The position numbers and the translations under genes were made by a program. A stretch of DNA of 64,000 bases. Origin: Hygrophila difformis. Taxonomy: Eukaryota > Streptophyta > Magnoliopsida > Lamiales > Acanthaceae. Under the pieces are notes generated by a model. It ran no database searches and was not told the origin of the DNA. It saw nothing but the letters and a program-made list of their open reading frames with translations. Location of the stretch: assembly GCA_030278955.1 (NCBI GenBank), contig JAOANR010000001.1:37335708-37399707 (forward strand), given 5' to 3'. Below are positions 31,776-43,510 of this stretch, piece after piece (the first letter of the stretch is position 1; each line of letters opens with the position of its first letter).

Positions 31776-34700
31776 ATGGATCCCTCTGTCACTGCTCTTT
31801 CTTCCAACCTCCTCAAGATCGAAAACTCGTTTGCCTCTAATTCTGCAGTTCGTCTCCTCCCTGAGGGCTTTTATTCCCGAGGTCCGTTGGGCCTTCCTGA
31901 AGATGTTGACGAATGTACCGCTCGTATTTTTGAAAACCGCTCCATACCACTATATGCCTCCTGGTTCTCTTCTAAGCTTTTCCCTTCATCTTTTGCCAAT
32001 TGGTTTTCAGCTCCTCCTGATTACGTGGCGTGGTATGGCCATCTCGAGCCCCATTGTCATGATTCCTGGAATAAATCCTATCTCCGTCGCATGATCCTTC
32101 TTAGTACTTTGCCCCTTCCCATGGACCTTCATCCTATTCAGGCTCTTCTCTGCTTTTGGAATCCTTCCATAAACTGTTTTTGCTTTCCTTGGGGCATGAT
32201 GACACCTACTATCCAAGACGTGAAACTTCTTTTGGGACTCTCCGTTTGTGGAGATAACCTTGTCATTATGTCGCTGCCTAAGGAGAAAAATAGTTTTTCT
32301 TCTGGCGACTCTTTTGCCAACTGGATTATTACTCATCAGAGTGATCCTACTTCGCCTGATCCGCACCCTTCAGAACCTCTCGCTTTTATGATGTACTTTC
32401 TTACAAAATTCTTCTGGTGCGCCCCTTCTAAGGGTGTTCTTCTCGAAACGCATTCCTTGGCTTCGGCGATTACTAATCATGTAGCTCTGCCTTTAGCCGA
32501 CTTCTTCCTCTCTCACTTATATGCGGGTATTTTGGCTACTGTGTCGGGCTGGGAAAAGGGCTTCCCTGATAAAGCCCGTGGTCCTTTGTGGTTTCTTCAC
32601 CTGTGGTTGGTTTGGCATTTTCGTGACATTTCTCATTTTCCTCCCCATGATATTTGTCCCAATTATTTCGTTGCCCCTGATCTTCTGGGGACGTCCCTTC
32701 CTTCTTTGTCTATTCCACATTGGATCAGTTACTTCTTGGGTCGGACTGTCGATCAATCTTTTTCCCATTATCATTATCGGAGTGCTGATTTCGCTTGGGT
32801 TAGGGAAATTGCTACTTCTCCTTTCGGGACTCCCCTTTCTGTGGCTCTTGCTCAAATTTGGAACAGGTGCATACTACCTCGTCCGATCTTTAACGGCTCC
32901 ACGTTTCTGTCTGCTAAGGCTGTTATTCCTTTCGAGGTCTATAATCCTCATTTAGTCATCCGTCAGTTCGGTTTCGGTCAGGATTTGGTGGAAGCTCTTA
33001 GGGCTGGTAGGCGGTTTTCTGCTTCTGTTAGCCGCCAACAATGTGTCCTTTACCATCAGCGTCTGATCACCTTCAAGGTGTGGAAGTTTGCTGTTCGCCC
33101 TGGCCTCACTACTTCTCGCTTTCGGTTTTGGTGGGACGGTGTTGGTCGTACTTTTTTCAGCGCTGATCTCAACTTAGTCTTGCGACGAGGTGGTTTCTCT
33201 CCCATTTTGGCCTTTTCTTCTTTTCCTTTGTCTTTGCCAGATTCTACTCCCCAGCATAATCTTGGTTCGCCTTCTTCTTCTCGTCCAGGTATGTTCCTTT
33301 TTTGGCCATTATTCCATTTCTTATCTTCATATTACTTATTTGTATGTTGTTCTGAATTTAGATGTTCCTCGTTCTTCCTCCTCGGACCCTGGTCGAAAGA
33401 GGTCTATTTCGCCTTCGACTTCTCTGATTGGCTCTCTTCCTCCTGCTCAGACTAGAAGACGTTCGTCTCGTTCCCCTCTTAGCAGAATCCCCGTCACTCT
33501 TTTTGCGGTTCACTACCTTACTCTCCTTTTTTTTTTGTTGTTTCTTCTTTGTAAGCTCCTCTCTTTCGACTAATCTCTTTTTCTTCTTTTTGTCAGGTCC
33601 CACCTGTTTTGCCAACGTCCGATGTTTCCCCACTTTCGACTGTGGTTTCAGCTCCTCCTGTAGCCGAATTTCGCACGTCGGCTGATAACAGCAATTCGGC
33701 TGCTCGTGCTGGTTTTTCTTCTGCTGATCCTCGGGGCTTAATCGAAGGCTCTGCTCTGGCTGATCCTGTCGTTTCTCCTTCGGTCGATCCTCCTCAACCT
33801 GCTGGAAATCTTACCATGCCTTCGTCTTCAGCTACTTTGAGATCTCTTGACCCTTCTTCTAGTACCACGATTGCTGATGATGTCCCCGCCGATCAAATAC
33901 CTCCATCTCCATTTCCTGATCGGCACGTTTTGGATGATTTCTTCTCTCCTGTCCCTCCATCTTCTCGCCCATCGGACCTTTCGACACATCTTGGGGAGTG
34001 TTTGGCCAAGCTGTGTAACTTAATCGGCAGGCAATCTGATGTGGAGTTTGTCAATCCCAAACCGATCCTCATCCTTTTGTCTCATCTTGAGCAGCATTTT
34101 CATGACGAAATGGTTTCCCTGAATCTAAATGGTACTCTTCAGATGATCACGAAGTCTGTCCCCTCAATGGATCAAGAGCTCATGGCTCATTTGGTTATGC
34201 GGAACAAGCTTGCCGCGGAACGTGAGGCTGCGGCTTCTTCTCGAGCTATCTTCGACAATTACTCAGCTGAGTACCGAGTTCAAATGGACATCCTCTCTGA
34301 AACGGAATCTCAGGAACATAAATATTCCGAGGATCTTTCTTTGATTCGGTCGGAAATAGCCAAGCTCCAACAACAAGAGAGGGATTTAGAATTGGTTTTG
34401 GCTCAGACTAAATGCAAATCGGCCGACTTGAGACAATCGATAAAAATCCTTCGTCAATCGGCCGAAGCTCCTAAAGCAAAGATCTTGGATTTTCAACAGA
34501 ATGCTTCTTACTTAGCCATGCGGACTAGTTTCAACGACTTCATCCTTGGCACTTTCCAAGAAAAATGGGCCGAAACCCAATCTCTGGTTGGTCAGCTGGA
34601 CTCGGTTATCAAGAATCTTGGCGGGAAAAGTGTTGTTCACGTTCTTTCTCCACACGCCTTGTTTCCTTTGGACCCGTCAGAAATAGAGACCTCCCCGTCG

Positions 34701-34991
34701 GGCGACAATCCCTCTTCGTCGAAAACCCCTGCAGGTATTCCGTCTTCCTCTATCTCTTATTCTGATTTTTCTCTCATGTTCTCTTATTCATCTTTTTTCT
34801 TTTTTTTCTTTTTAGGGAAAACTTGTGCTTCTGGTGCCGGTTCGGCCACTGTTCGTCCCCTGCTCGACAACATTCCTGGCCCTTCTTCCACTGTGGACCC
34901 AGATTCGATGGCACCCTCTACTAACCCTTCTATTGACGCTTTGCAAGGATTAGACGATGATGCTCCTTTCGATGACTGCGAAGATCGCTGA
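31776..34991 (+). CDS. Plant mobile domain (PMD, MAIN/MAIL-like) protein gene carried antisense in E3
   Basis: Four exons give an unbroken 990-codon frame: 31776-33288, 33362-33507, 33597-34734 and 34816-34991. Introns are 73, 89 and 81 nt; intron 1 is AG|GTATGT...TTTAG and intron 3 GCAG|GTATTC...TTTTTAG. Donor 2 (GCG|GTTCAC) is weaker but is the one that keeps phase. Residues 1-500 form a PMD with the diagnostic FPWGMMTPTIQDVKLLLGL segment near 145. After that come basic, Ser-rich stretches (GRKRS, TRRRSSRS) that could be nuclear signals, a Ser/Pro-rich region and a C-terminal coiled coil. PMD relatives are known in plant gypsy elements and in the host proteins MAIN/MAIL1 (genome stability and silencing). 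Its start lies 200 bp from the 3' LTR, so an LTR-derived antisense promoter is possible. Molecular function unknown. Confidence 0.82.
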
Positions 34992-36062
34992 TTTATTTGC
35001 TTTTGTATAGGGGCTTGTATTTTGACTTGTTTTCGCTTAAAGTATAAACTTCGGCTGTTTCTGCCAACTGTTGTCGGCCTCTTTTCTCTTTTTGTAAGTT
35101 GTACTGGCTGACTGAATGTACTTGGATTCGTATCTTTTTACCCTCTGCAATGCGATTCGTATCCCATTAATTCTATGATTTTCGATCTCCATTATTACTA
35201 ATCTCTGAATGTTAGCAGCTTTTCCCGGGAATCAGCTGTAACGTTTTCCCATAAATAACATTTAATATTGACCGCTTTCTCTGCCGAGTACTTATCTCTT
35301 TTCTATAAATACCCGGCATTGGTGATGCTTATCCATGTCTTCCTCGCTTTCTTCTCATTTATCAATACGACTTTCTCTTTTCCTTTGCTCAATTTCCTGT
35401 CTCACGTACCTCCATGGTTCTTGATAAGCACCCTTATGCAAGGATTTCCAGACGTGGTACGAAAACCTTTCGCTTGTGCGATACGAGTTCAGCTAATATC
35501 CTTTTCATCATGTTCGTATAGGCGAGGATCTTTATCTATTATTCCAAATGAAGGTCTCGACGGCTATGCGGATATATTTCTTTTCGACTTTGTGGTTGCA
35601 TATCCTATCGGACCTTATCTAATGGGGGAATAACTGCCCTTAGTTATTGCTCCGCCCCCTTGTCTTTCCACCGCTTTTGGGTGACTGACTGGCAGTGTTC
35701 CTTCGACTTTTGTCTAAAGGAATACTGTAGCAGCACTTGAGTTCGACTTCTATCTCTGGTATATTATAAGGCTCATTCTACAATATCCAGAGGTAGAAGT
35801 TCGGTGGTAGGACTTAAATCGGCAATACTGTTCTGGAGCAAGCCATTGTTCCTTGTTTCTGTTTTGCCGATACTTTTAAGCGACATCTTTACAAGGTTAA
35901 GGATCTTCCAAGGACCTTTCCCTTGTATATGCCCGCGTAGACTAGGACGTTTCCCTTGTATATTGTAATTTCGGGCTATCGACGCCGCTTTCGGCCGAAG
36001 TAGCACCCTTTTGTACTGTTCGTCCATGCAATAAAATCTTTACTTTTTTGCTTATTTATCGC
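34992..36062. other. E3 spacer between PMD gene and pol; contains a plus-strand TATA
   Basis: No recognisable gene. TATAAATA (35304-35311) on the plus strand lies in a promoter-like, pyrimidine-rich context and is followed by a 35-codon ORF (35414-35521) of unknown meaning. The remainder (35640-36060) would be pol 3' UTR on the minus strand and has a CCAGAGGTAGAAGT-type inverted repeat around 35740-35805. Confidence 0.5.
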
Positions 36063-39000
36063 TTAATCCCAAACTGATGGATAATATTTCTTCATGTATC
36101 TTGCATTTACTGGATTTGACATCTACTCACCATTTTCATCCACTAAAACGTATGCTCCATTCGGTAATCTGGTCTGAACAATAAATGGTCCCTCCCAATT
36201 GGGACTCCACTTACCTAATCAGCCATCCTTCTGCTTAGGTGGCCATATAACTTTCCAAACTAAATCACCGACTTCAAATCGTTTAAGACGGATTTGCTTA
36301 TTATACCAATCGGCCACAACATCTTTGTTTTTCTGTAAATTTTCAAAGGCTTGCATCCGATTGGAGTTAACTTCCAGTAACTCATCTTTCATCGCATAAT
36401 CGTACTGTTCAGCCGACATTGAGTCCGCTTGGTTTGTTCTTAAAGTCGGCACTGTTATTTCGGCTGGCAGTATCGCGTCCATTCCATAAGTCAGCCAAAA
36501 TGGTGTGAACCCAGTGGCTGAGATCTTAGCGTTCCGATAAGCCCATAATGCTTCTGACAGCTTTTCATGCCACCTTCTTGGTTGGTCTTCAATCATTTTC
36601 TTTATAATTCCTATCAACTGCTTATTCGTGGCCTCTGCCTGCCCATTCCCTTGTGGATAATATGGTGACGAGTGCACGATCTTTATCCCGTATTCGGTTG
36701 CAAAGGCCTTGACTTTTTCTCCCACAAATACAGTTCCTCTATCTGTCAGAATCGTTTGTGGGAGCCCAAATCTATAAATCAATTGCTTCTTGATGAATTC
36801 GATCACCTCTTCTTGTGAGATACTGACATACGCCTGAGCTTCGGCCCATTTCGTGAAGTAATCTGTCGCCACTAGCACGAACTCATGTCTTTTCGATGAA
36901 GAGGGATGAACTTTTCCAATGATGTCCATAGCCCATCCTCGGAACGGCCATGGTTTGATCATTATGTGTAATTCCTCGGCCGGTAGCTTCTGAATCGGCC
37001 CATGCTTCTGACATTCGCGGCATCCGCTAGCATATTTCTCACAGTCAATACCCATATTCAGCCAGTAATATCCTAGCCGAATAATACTCCATTTCATCGA
37101 TTTTCCTGCCCGATGTGCGCCACATATTCCTTCGTGAACTTCTCCCATCACCCTTCTGGCATCTTCTTCTCCAACACATCTGAGCAATACTCCATCAATA
37201 GCACGCTTGAATAGTAATCCTCCTATTATGATGTAATCCATCGCTTTCTGCTTTTCAGCTGGATTAGCCCTCGAAGGATCTTCTAATGTTTGCGCTATCT
37301 CCTTTATCCATTCGGCCTTCTCTGTTTCGGCCAAATATACTTCCACATTCCCTGCTATCGGCATTAGCTGATATCTAGCTGCATGTTGAGCCAGTTCGTT
37401 GGCTAATTCGTTCTTCTCCCTTGGGATATATTCAATGTATACCTCATCAAATTCTTCGAACAAATTAACCGCTTCTTCGTACAATCCAATTAACTGAGAA
37501 CTTTTAACCGAAAAATCGCCTAATAATTGCTGAATAACTACTTGTGAGTCTCCTCTGATAATGATCGCTTTGACTCCTTCTTCTATCAACCGTTGTAATC
37601 CCGAAATCAACGCTTTGTATTCAGCTTGGTTATTCGTATACGAATCTGGCAATTGCACGAAGTACTTGTATACCTTGCCCTCCGGTGTTTGTAGGGTAAA
37701 TCCTGCTCCAACTCCTGAAGCGGCTTTAGAACCATCAAACATCATCACCCATGGTTGCAAGTATATAATCCCTATCTCCTCCACCTCTTTCGGCCGAACT
37801 TGATGCTCGATGTCATCGGACATCGGATGTATCGTATGATCGGCCAAAAAATCGGCTACAATCTGTCCTTTCATAGCCCTCAAGGGTTGATATCTCAAAT
37901 CGTATGCGTTTAATTTCATGGCCCATTTGGCCATTCTTCGGCTACTGATTGGATCGTTCATCATAATTTTGACTATGTCAACCGAAGCTACCACTATCAC
38001 TTGCCTCGGTTGAATATAATACTCTAATTTCTGGCATGCATGATAAAGACTTAAACATATTTTGTGAATCGGCGAGTACCTTACTTCGGCGTCCCTTAGG
38101 ATTCAGCTTAGATAGTAAATCGCCCGATCCCTTCCTTCATCGTCCTCTTGAGCCAGTAATGCTCCAATAGACTCTTCGGCCGCTGCTATATACAACTTCA
38201 ATGGCCGTCCTAAAATCGGAGGGACCAACACAGATGGATTTATCAAATCCTGCTTCAACTGTTCGAAGGCTTTTTGTTGGTCAATTCCCCATTTGAACTC
38301 CTCTTCTTTCTTCAACCTTAGTAAATCGGTTAGTGGTTTCGACTTCCCAGCTGCATTTGCCAAGAATCGTCTCAAGAAACCGATCTTTCCGAGAAATTTC
38401 TGCAAACTCTTCTTATCATGCGGAGGTTTGGCTTCTTGGATGGCTCTGGTCTTATTCGCATCAACTTCTATGCCTTTGTTATGTACCAGAAACCCAAGAA
38501 AATTTCCCGCCTGTACTCCGAAAGCACACTTGGCTGGATTCATCTTGACTCCGTGTAGCCTCATTCTCGTGAACACCTGTCGTAAATCGTTCAAGTGGCT
38601 TTCGATATCCTTGGACCTGACCATGACATCATCGATATAAACTTCAACGCAATCCCCTATGAGGTCGTGGAAAACGTAATTCATGGCCCTCTGATATGTA
38701 GCTCCTGCATTCTTCAGCCCGAATGGCATCACTACCCATTCGTATATCCCTATAGCACCAGGGCACCGAAATGCAGTCTTGTGAATATCTTCTTCGGCCA
38801 TAAAAATTTGGTTGTATCCCGAATATCCATCCATGAATGACAACATCCCCTGTTTTGCGGCCGAATCAATCAACAAATCAACAATAGGCATCATATACTC
38901 ATCTTTTGGAGTGGCTATATTAAGATTCCTGAAATCAATACAAACTCTTAATTTTCAATTCTTCTTTATTACAGGAACAATGTTTGATAACCACTCTACA

Positions 39001-39437
39001 TATTTAGCTGGCCTAACAAACCCGGCCGCTAACAGTTTCTCTATTTCTTGTTTTATCTTTGGGACTATTTCGGGCGCTGCCCTCCTGGCCGGTTGTTTGT
39101 GCGGCCTGAACCCTTCTTTGATTGGTAATCTATGTTCCACAATTGACCGCTCCAATCCTGGCATTTCTGTGTAGTCCCACGCGAAACAATCCTTAAATTC
39201 GAATAACACATCCTTGAATCGGCTTGTCATTCGCTGATCCAAATTCGCACTCAAAGGGATCTCCCTCGGGTGCTCCTCTGTACCAACGTTGATCATCTTC
39301 AAGGGATCTTGCGCTTTGAAGTCTGGTGTTCTTTTTGGAATAGAATCCATGAGTTCGCTCCAATTTGCTTTTTCTTCCGAAGGTCCGAGTTCAGCCGATT
39401 CGAACTCGATCGCTTGGTTCAGTTGTAGATTCATCAT
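36063..39437 (-). pseudogene. pol: E3 pol: reverse transcriptase, RNase H, second RNase H, integrase
   Basis: One minus-strand frame from ATG 39437 to about 36063, with nonsense codons near 38955, 38103, 36219 and 36131. Domains in order: RT with YIDD (about 38630) after an N-terminal region typical of gypsy pol; pol RNase H (about 38230-37900); a second, plant-type RNase H starting MMFDGS (about 37740); integrase with complete H-H-C-C zinc module (about 37130-37010) and D-D-E core (about 36930-36610). At least one stop is a GGA-to-TGA change and two fit CGA-to-TGA. Its ATG overlaps the stop of the gag-pro frame as ATGA. It supplied polymerase and integrase; now inactive. Confidence 0.9.
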
Positions 39438-41818
39438 TTACTTTCTTCATCGAGTGGCCGTATATCGGCCTGATATCTGACTTCAAACCCCAAGTCTGTC
39501 CAATCGCACTCGACGACCTGCGGGTACCTTTCCCCAACCACTGCTAAGAATGGTTGTATGGGCTCTTCATACAGTACCGCATCAATTCGGCCGGCTGAGC
39601 CGACTGGGAACGGAGGTTGGTCACCATCCACTTCTTCCACTGTGCCATCCTTTTTCCAGAACCATACTTTCTGGTAAAGCGTTGATGGCAAACATCGGGA
39701 TGTATGAATCCAGCATCGGCCTAATAGGGCCGCATACGGGACTTCTGCATCTACCACAAAAAACATGGTCGGAATTGAGATCGTTCCGACCGTTACATCC
39801 ACTAGAATACATCCTTCGGCCGCTGTTTGAGCTCCCACAAAACTCATTACCTTCATTCTCGTGGGGAGTAGGTCTTCCCTCGAACGGCCTATCTTTGTCA
39901 ATGTGGATAACGACATGATATTGACAGTGGCTCCACCGTCGATAAACATTCTTCTGAGCGGTCTCCCATTGACCCAACCTTTGATGTATAAAGGCCTCAC
40001 ATGCTGAGACATTTTCACAGATGGAGGCAAAATCGTACTTGGTTGAGCTTCTGGAACGAATGCCTTATATCCTTCTTCAATTGATTTCTCCACTTCGGCC
40101 TCTGGCCGAAATCCCTCAAGTTTGTCGAAACAAAAATCCACTATAGGTTCTTCCTTGCCATAGTATTCCCCATTCTTCTGACAGAAAACCACAGCTGGTT
40201 CAGAATCCGACCAATATTCATCCTTCTCTTCTGTGGTTACCGACACCATATTCACACTAGACCCAAAGTCGAACTTAAATTGCCCGATAGGAAGTGCATC
40301 GCTACTCGGGACGATAGTTGTCTTTGGTTTCCATTCCCTGGTTCGGACCGGTCTAGGCTTCCATTCCTCTTTTGATTTCGACTGTTCACTTTCGGCCTTT
40401 ATCGGAATTGATTTCGGCCGAAATTCGGTCTTATTTTTCATCCGATCTCGTTCTTCTTTCGGCTGCTTCTCTTTATTACCTTCGGCTGTTTTCAATCTAG
40501 CCGAAAATACTCTATCCAGAATTCTTCCTTCGTCCGAAGAACAGTCACCTGGAAAGTCTCCTTCCATGTGCATTGTTTCGTACTCCTCTTCTTCATTAAG
40601 CCGTTGCATTCTTCGTTTGTAAGTCCGATAGGATCCCTTCCCCTTTGGGACCTTCTTCTCCTCTGCCCTCCAGGCTGAATTCTCAAATCGGCGTTGGCCA
40701 AAATGCTTTGCCTTCGGGGAGTTCTGCACCCATTGGCCCACCTGAGTATTTGCCGGTGGCCTTCTGAACCTCTTCATTTCGTGGGAAACAGCTTCTTCGG
40801 GGACCGTAATCTGGATTACGGTCTTCCCATTTCTTTTGTCAGCTGTTAACTTCATTTCAGAATCCCAGCCGTTGGTTATGATCTTTAAGGTTGGCCTTTC
40901 ATTCTCATTCTTGACTTCCCCTTTTGAAGACTTGTCCGATTGCTTAATCCATTCGTTAATCTCAAAGCCTCCGAATCGGTCAAACACATCCGAAGTCTTC
41001 TCCTTTTCTTTTCCTTTATGTGGAGATCCTAACCTTTTCCACTCTCCTGTCTTTTTTTGAGCCGATGGTTGATTCCCTAGCCTATCATGCACAGAGCTTT
41101 TACTGGACGATGGTTGGTCCCCTAATCGATCATGTACAGATTTATTTTGATCAGGGTGTACCATTACCATGTTCGCCACAGGAAATGGATTCTTATCTAT
41201 TGCCATGAGCCTCTCCGGGAACTTCAGTTTCCCATCATCTACATGCTTCTGGATCAGCTTTCTGAAGTGTCCACAAACTGTTGTAGAATGAGTAGCCGAT
41301 CCGTGGAATCTACACCACCCAGCTTCCAGTTGCTCCTTGGTAGGCTGCAGATGATTCCCTTTAAACTCCAATAGCCCATTTTTCTGGCAATAATCGAATA
41401 TCTCGTCCATCTGAGATAAGTCGAACGAATAAAACCTCTGAGATTCGTTTCTGACTTCTCCTTCTTTCTCCTTGCCTCTGACTGGCCGAAGAGCTGGACA
41501 AGTCATAGGTTTTTTGATTACTAATTCTGCCCTTGCTATTTCGGCTAAAGCAGGAACGTCATCTACGTTGTACTCTTCTTCAATTTCGCATCTATCCAAA
41601 GACTCTGCAAAAGAAGCAGCTGATTGGATAGGTTGCGATCTTCCGCTCTGACTTCGGCTTGACTTGAAAGCCGCTTGTTCCGCCAAATAAGTCTCCATCC
41701 TTATAGCTTCGGCCGTTAATTCGGCCACAATTCTTGGTCTGGTAACCATCAACCTGTCTTTGATGGCAAACTTCAAGTTCTGCTTCAAGATTTGAATATA
41801 CTCATGTTCTGGCAGCAT
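39434..41818 (-). pseudogene. gag-pro: E3 gag C-terminal part plus protease (794 codons)
   Basis: Long open frame continuing gag after a one-base frame change at about 41802-41818. It starts MLPEHEY, includes a Cys/His region (WCRFHG...H...C), long charged and disordered stretches, and an aspartic protease FIDGGAT near 39929-39946 with downstream ALLGR. It ends in an ATGA overlap with pol. The frame is open but disconnected from the gag N-terminus, so it is either a mutation or a recoding point. Gag-pro forms the particle and matures the polyprotein. Confidence 0.85.
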
Positions 41819-42815
41819 TGTCTTCAGTTGAGCCTACTGCATAAAATCTCTCGATAAACTCAGTAATCGATTCCGTCGCCTTCTGTTTGGTTGATGTAAG
41901 ATCAACCACCGATATTTCCGGACTGGTATTATAAAATCGGTCATGAAATAACCGCTCCATTTCGGCCCAAGTATTAACCGATCCTGCTGGCAAATTAATG
42001 TACCATTCGAATGCTGGGCCAGTGAGCGATAAACTAAACAATATCAGCTTATGGAAGTCGTTTTGAGCGATCCTGGTACACTGAGCCGTAAATCGGCCAA
42101 TATGTTCGATCGTAGATCGACCGACTTCCCCTGAAAATGTGTTAAAATCGGGAACCTTCACTCCTCTAGGTAGTGGATACTGCTCTTCAATATAATCTGG
42201 ATAAGGCTTCCGGTACATCGGCCTATTCTCCTGGCCGATGAAATTCCCAAACTGTGTGCGAATAATCTCAGCAATAAGCTCTCTATCAACTAGCTGCGGT
42301 GGATTCGGCTGGTGCGCCACATATTGTTGTTGTACCACTGGAGCAGGCGGTTGCACTGCCGGTTGATGCGGTTGATTCTGTTGCTGATCAAATCTCAACG
42401 GTGGAGGAGCGAAAGGACGTGGTCCTTGCCCTCCAAGCGGCCGGTAGGCCTGCTGCTGGAAATTATGGGGATTTTGCATCGCAGGTGGCTGATTCTGTGC
42501 CATCTGTGCTTGCTGCGTTCCCATCGGATACATATTCCTCGCCAATTCGGCTCTAAATAACGCTGGCATTGCTGCCAGGATATTGCCTTCTATTTGCCAG
42601 ACCGAATTGGTAACCGCCGCTTCTACCATAAATTGGACTTGATCACGGAACCGCGGGGTTAAATCATCGTTTGAGAACTCTTGAGTATGGAAGCTTGAAG
42701 GTCCGGGGAATCCTCGGGGGAATTCTCCGTCTGCTGTGCGCTCTTCCTGAATCAGCGGCAAATCAGTCCTCGCCGCCGTGTTGACTGCTGGAGTTGCTTG
42801 TGTCTCAAACGTCAT
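41802..42815 (-). pseudogene. gag: E3 gag N-terminal part (capsid)
   Basis: ATG 42815 (MTFETQ) lies just inside the primer site. Residues 1-180 are Gln/Pro-rich. The retrotransposon gag domain follows (LSLTGPAFEWY, then the WAEMERLFHDRF region). The frame runs out at 41802 where the next ORF continues the expected homology one base out of register. Interestingly the pol frame downstream is back in this same register. Confidence 0.85.
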
Positions 42816-42820
42816 TTTGA

Positions 42821-42838
42821 GTCCCACTAGGCGTGCCA
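42821..42838 (-). promoter_or_regulatory. E3 primer binding site
   Basis: TGGCACGCCTAGTGGGAC on the minus strand, one base from the 5' LTR edge, ending-compatible with a tRNA 3' CCA. I do not assign the tRNA. Confidence 0.8.
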
Positions 42839-42839
42839 C

Positions 42840-43505
42840 TGTTTGGCTTGGGGGTTAAGCCAAGGACCTTTTTCTCCTCAAGGGAGGCTATCGGAAAAGG
42901 ATCAAACCGATTACGGGTCCGGATTAACAATAATGCGCCCAAACTTGATTGAATCTTCTTTGAATTGATCGGAAAAGCAAAGTTACAATGGAGAATCTAC
43001 CTGTTGTTAAGAAACAACGGCGAATTCACCAGGAATAAGGAACCAAACTACCAGTTGCTAAGAAACAACGGTGGATTTGGAAAAAGTAACCGCTATAAAC
43101 TAAACTAGAGTCTAGGAAAAAACTGTAAAGGAAAGCTGTAAAGAAAGCAGTAAAGATACAAGGAACTAAATTTGATAAAAGGAATTTGGGGGTTGGATTG
43201 ATCTCTCCGATTCTATGTGTGTCGTCCCCTATTTATAGCCGGAGCTGGAGTAACCGCTCCCCAGCCGATTCCTCTGAGCCGAGTTCTGCTTTCCCTTTTT
43301 TCGGTTGGTTTTGGTTTCGGCTGTTTCATCTTTGTTTCGGCCGAAATCCCTTGCCACTGTTTGGCTCTTTTCGTTCGACCCTTTTGTTTATTATGGATCG
43401 TCGGCCTTGTTGATCTTAAGCCCATTTTCTCTGGAATTTTCTCTCTTGGCCCACGTTTTGTGGCCCAATTTCTCTTGCGGCCCACTATTCCATGTGGCCC
43501 CAACA
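42840..43505 (-). repeat. E3 5' LTR (666 bp) with minus-strand TATA
   Basis: Near-identical to 30909-31575. GGCTATAAATAGGGG on the minus strand (43226-43240) is an excellent TATA box for the element's own transcript. Followed by TSD CATCC. Confidence 0.94.
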
Positions 43506-43510
43506 CATCC

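Larger units (their letters stand above)
30909..43505 (-). mobile_element. E3: complete Ty3/gypsy element, Tat lineage, with antisense PMD gene
   Basis: LTRs 30909-31575 and 42840-43505 with TSD CATCC (30904-30908, 43506-43510). Gag-pol runs on the minus strand; a second, plant-type RNase H lies between pol RNase H and integrase, the hallmark of the Tat lineage (Ogre/Retand relatives). Primer site at 42821-42838, purine tract at 31576-31590. Between pol and the 3' LTR lies about 4.4 kb carrying a plus-strand gene with a plant mobile domain. The LTRs differ at about ten positions by eye, so insertion is moderately recent. Gag-pol is disrupted. It inserted into LTR W. Confidence 0.94.

Noticed and set aside
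32007..32855. Minus-strand ORFs opposite the PMD exon
   Set aside because: Shadows of the plus-strand PMD coding sequence.
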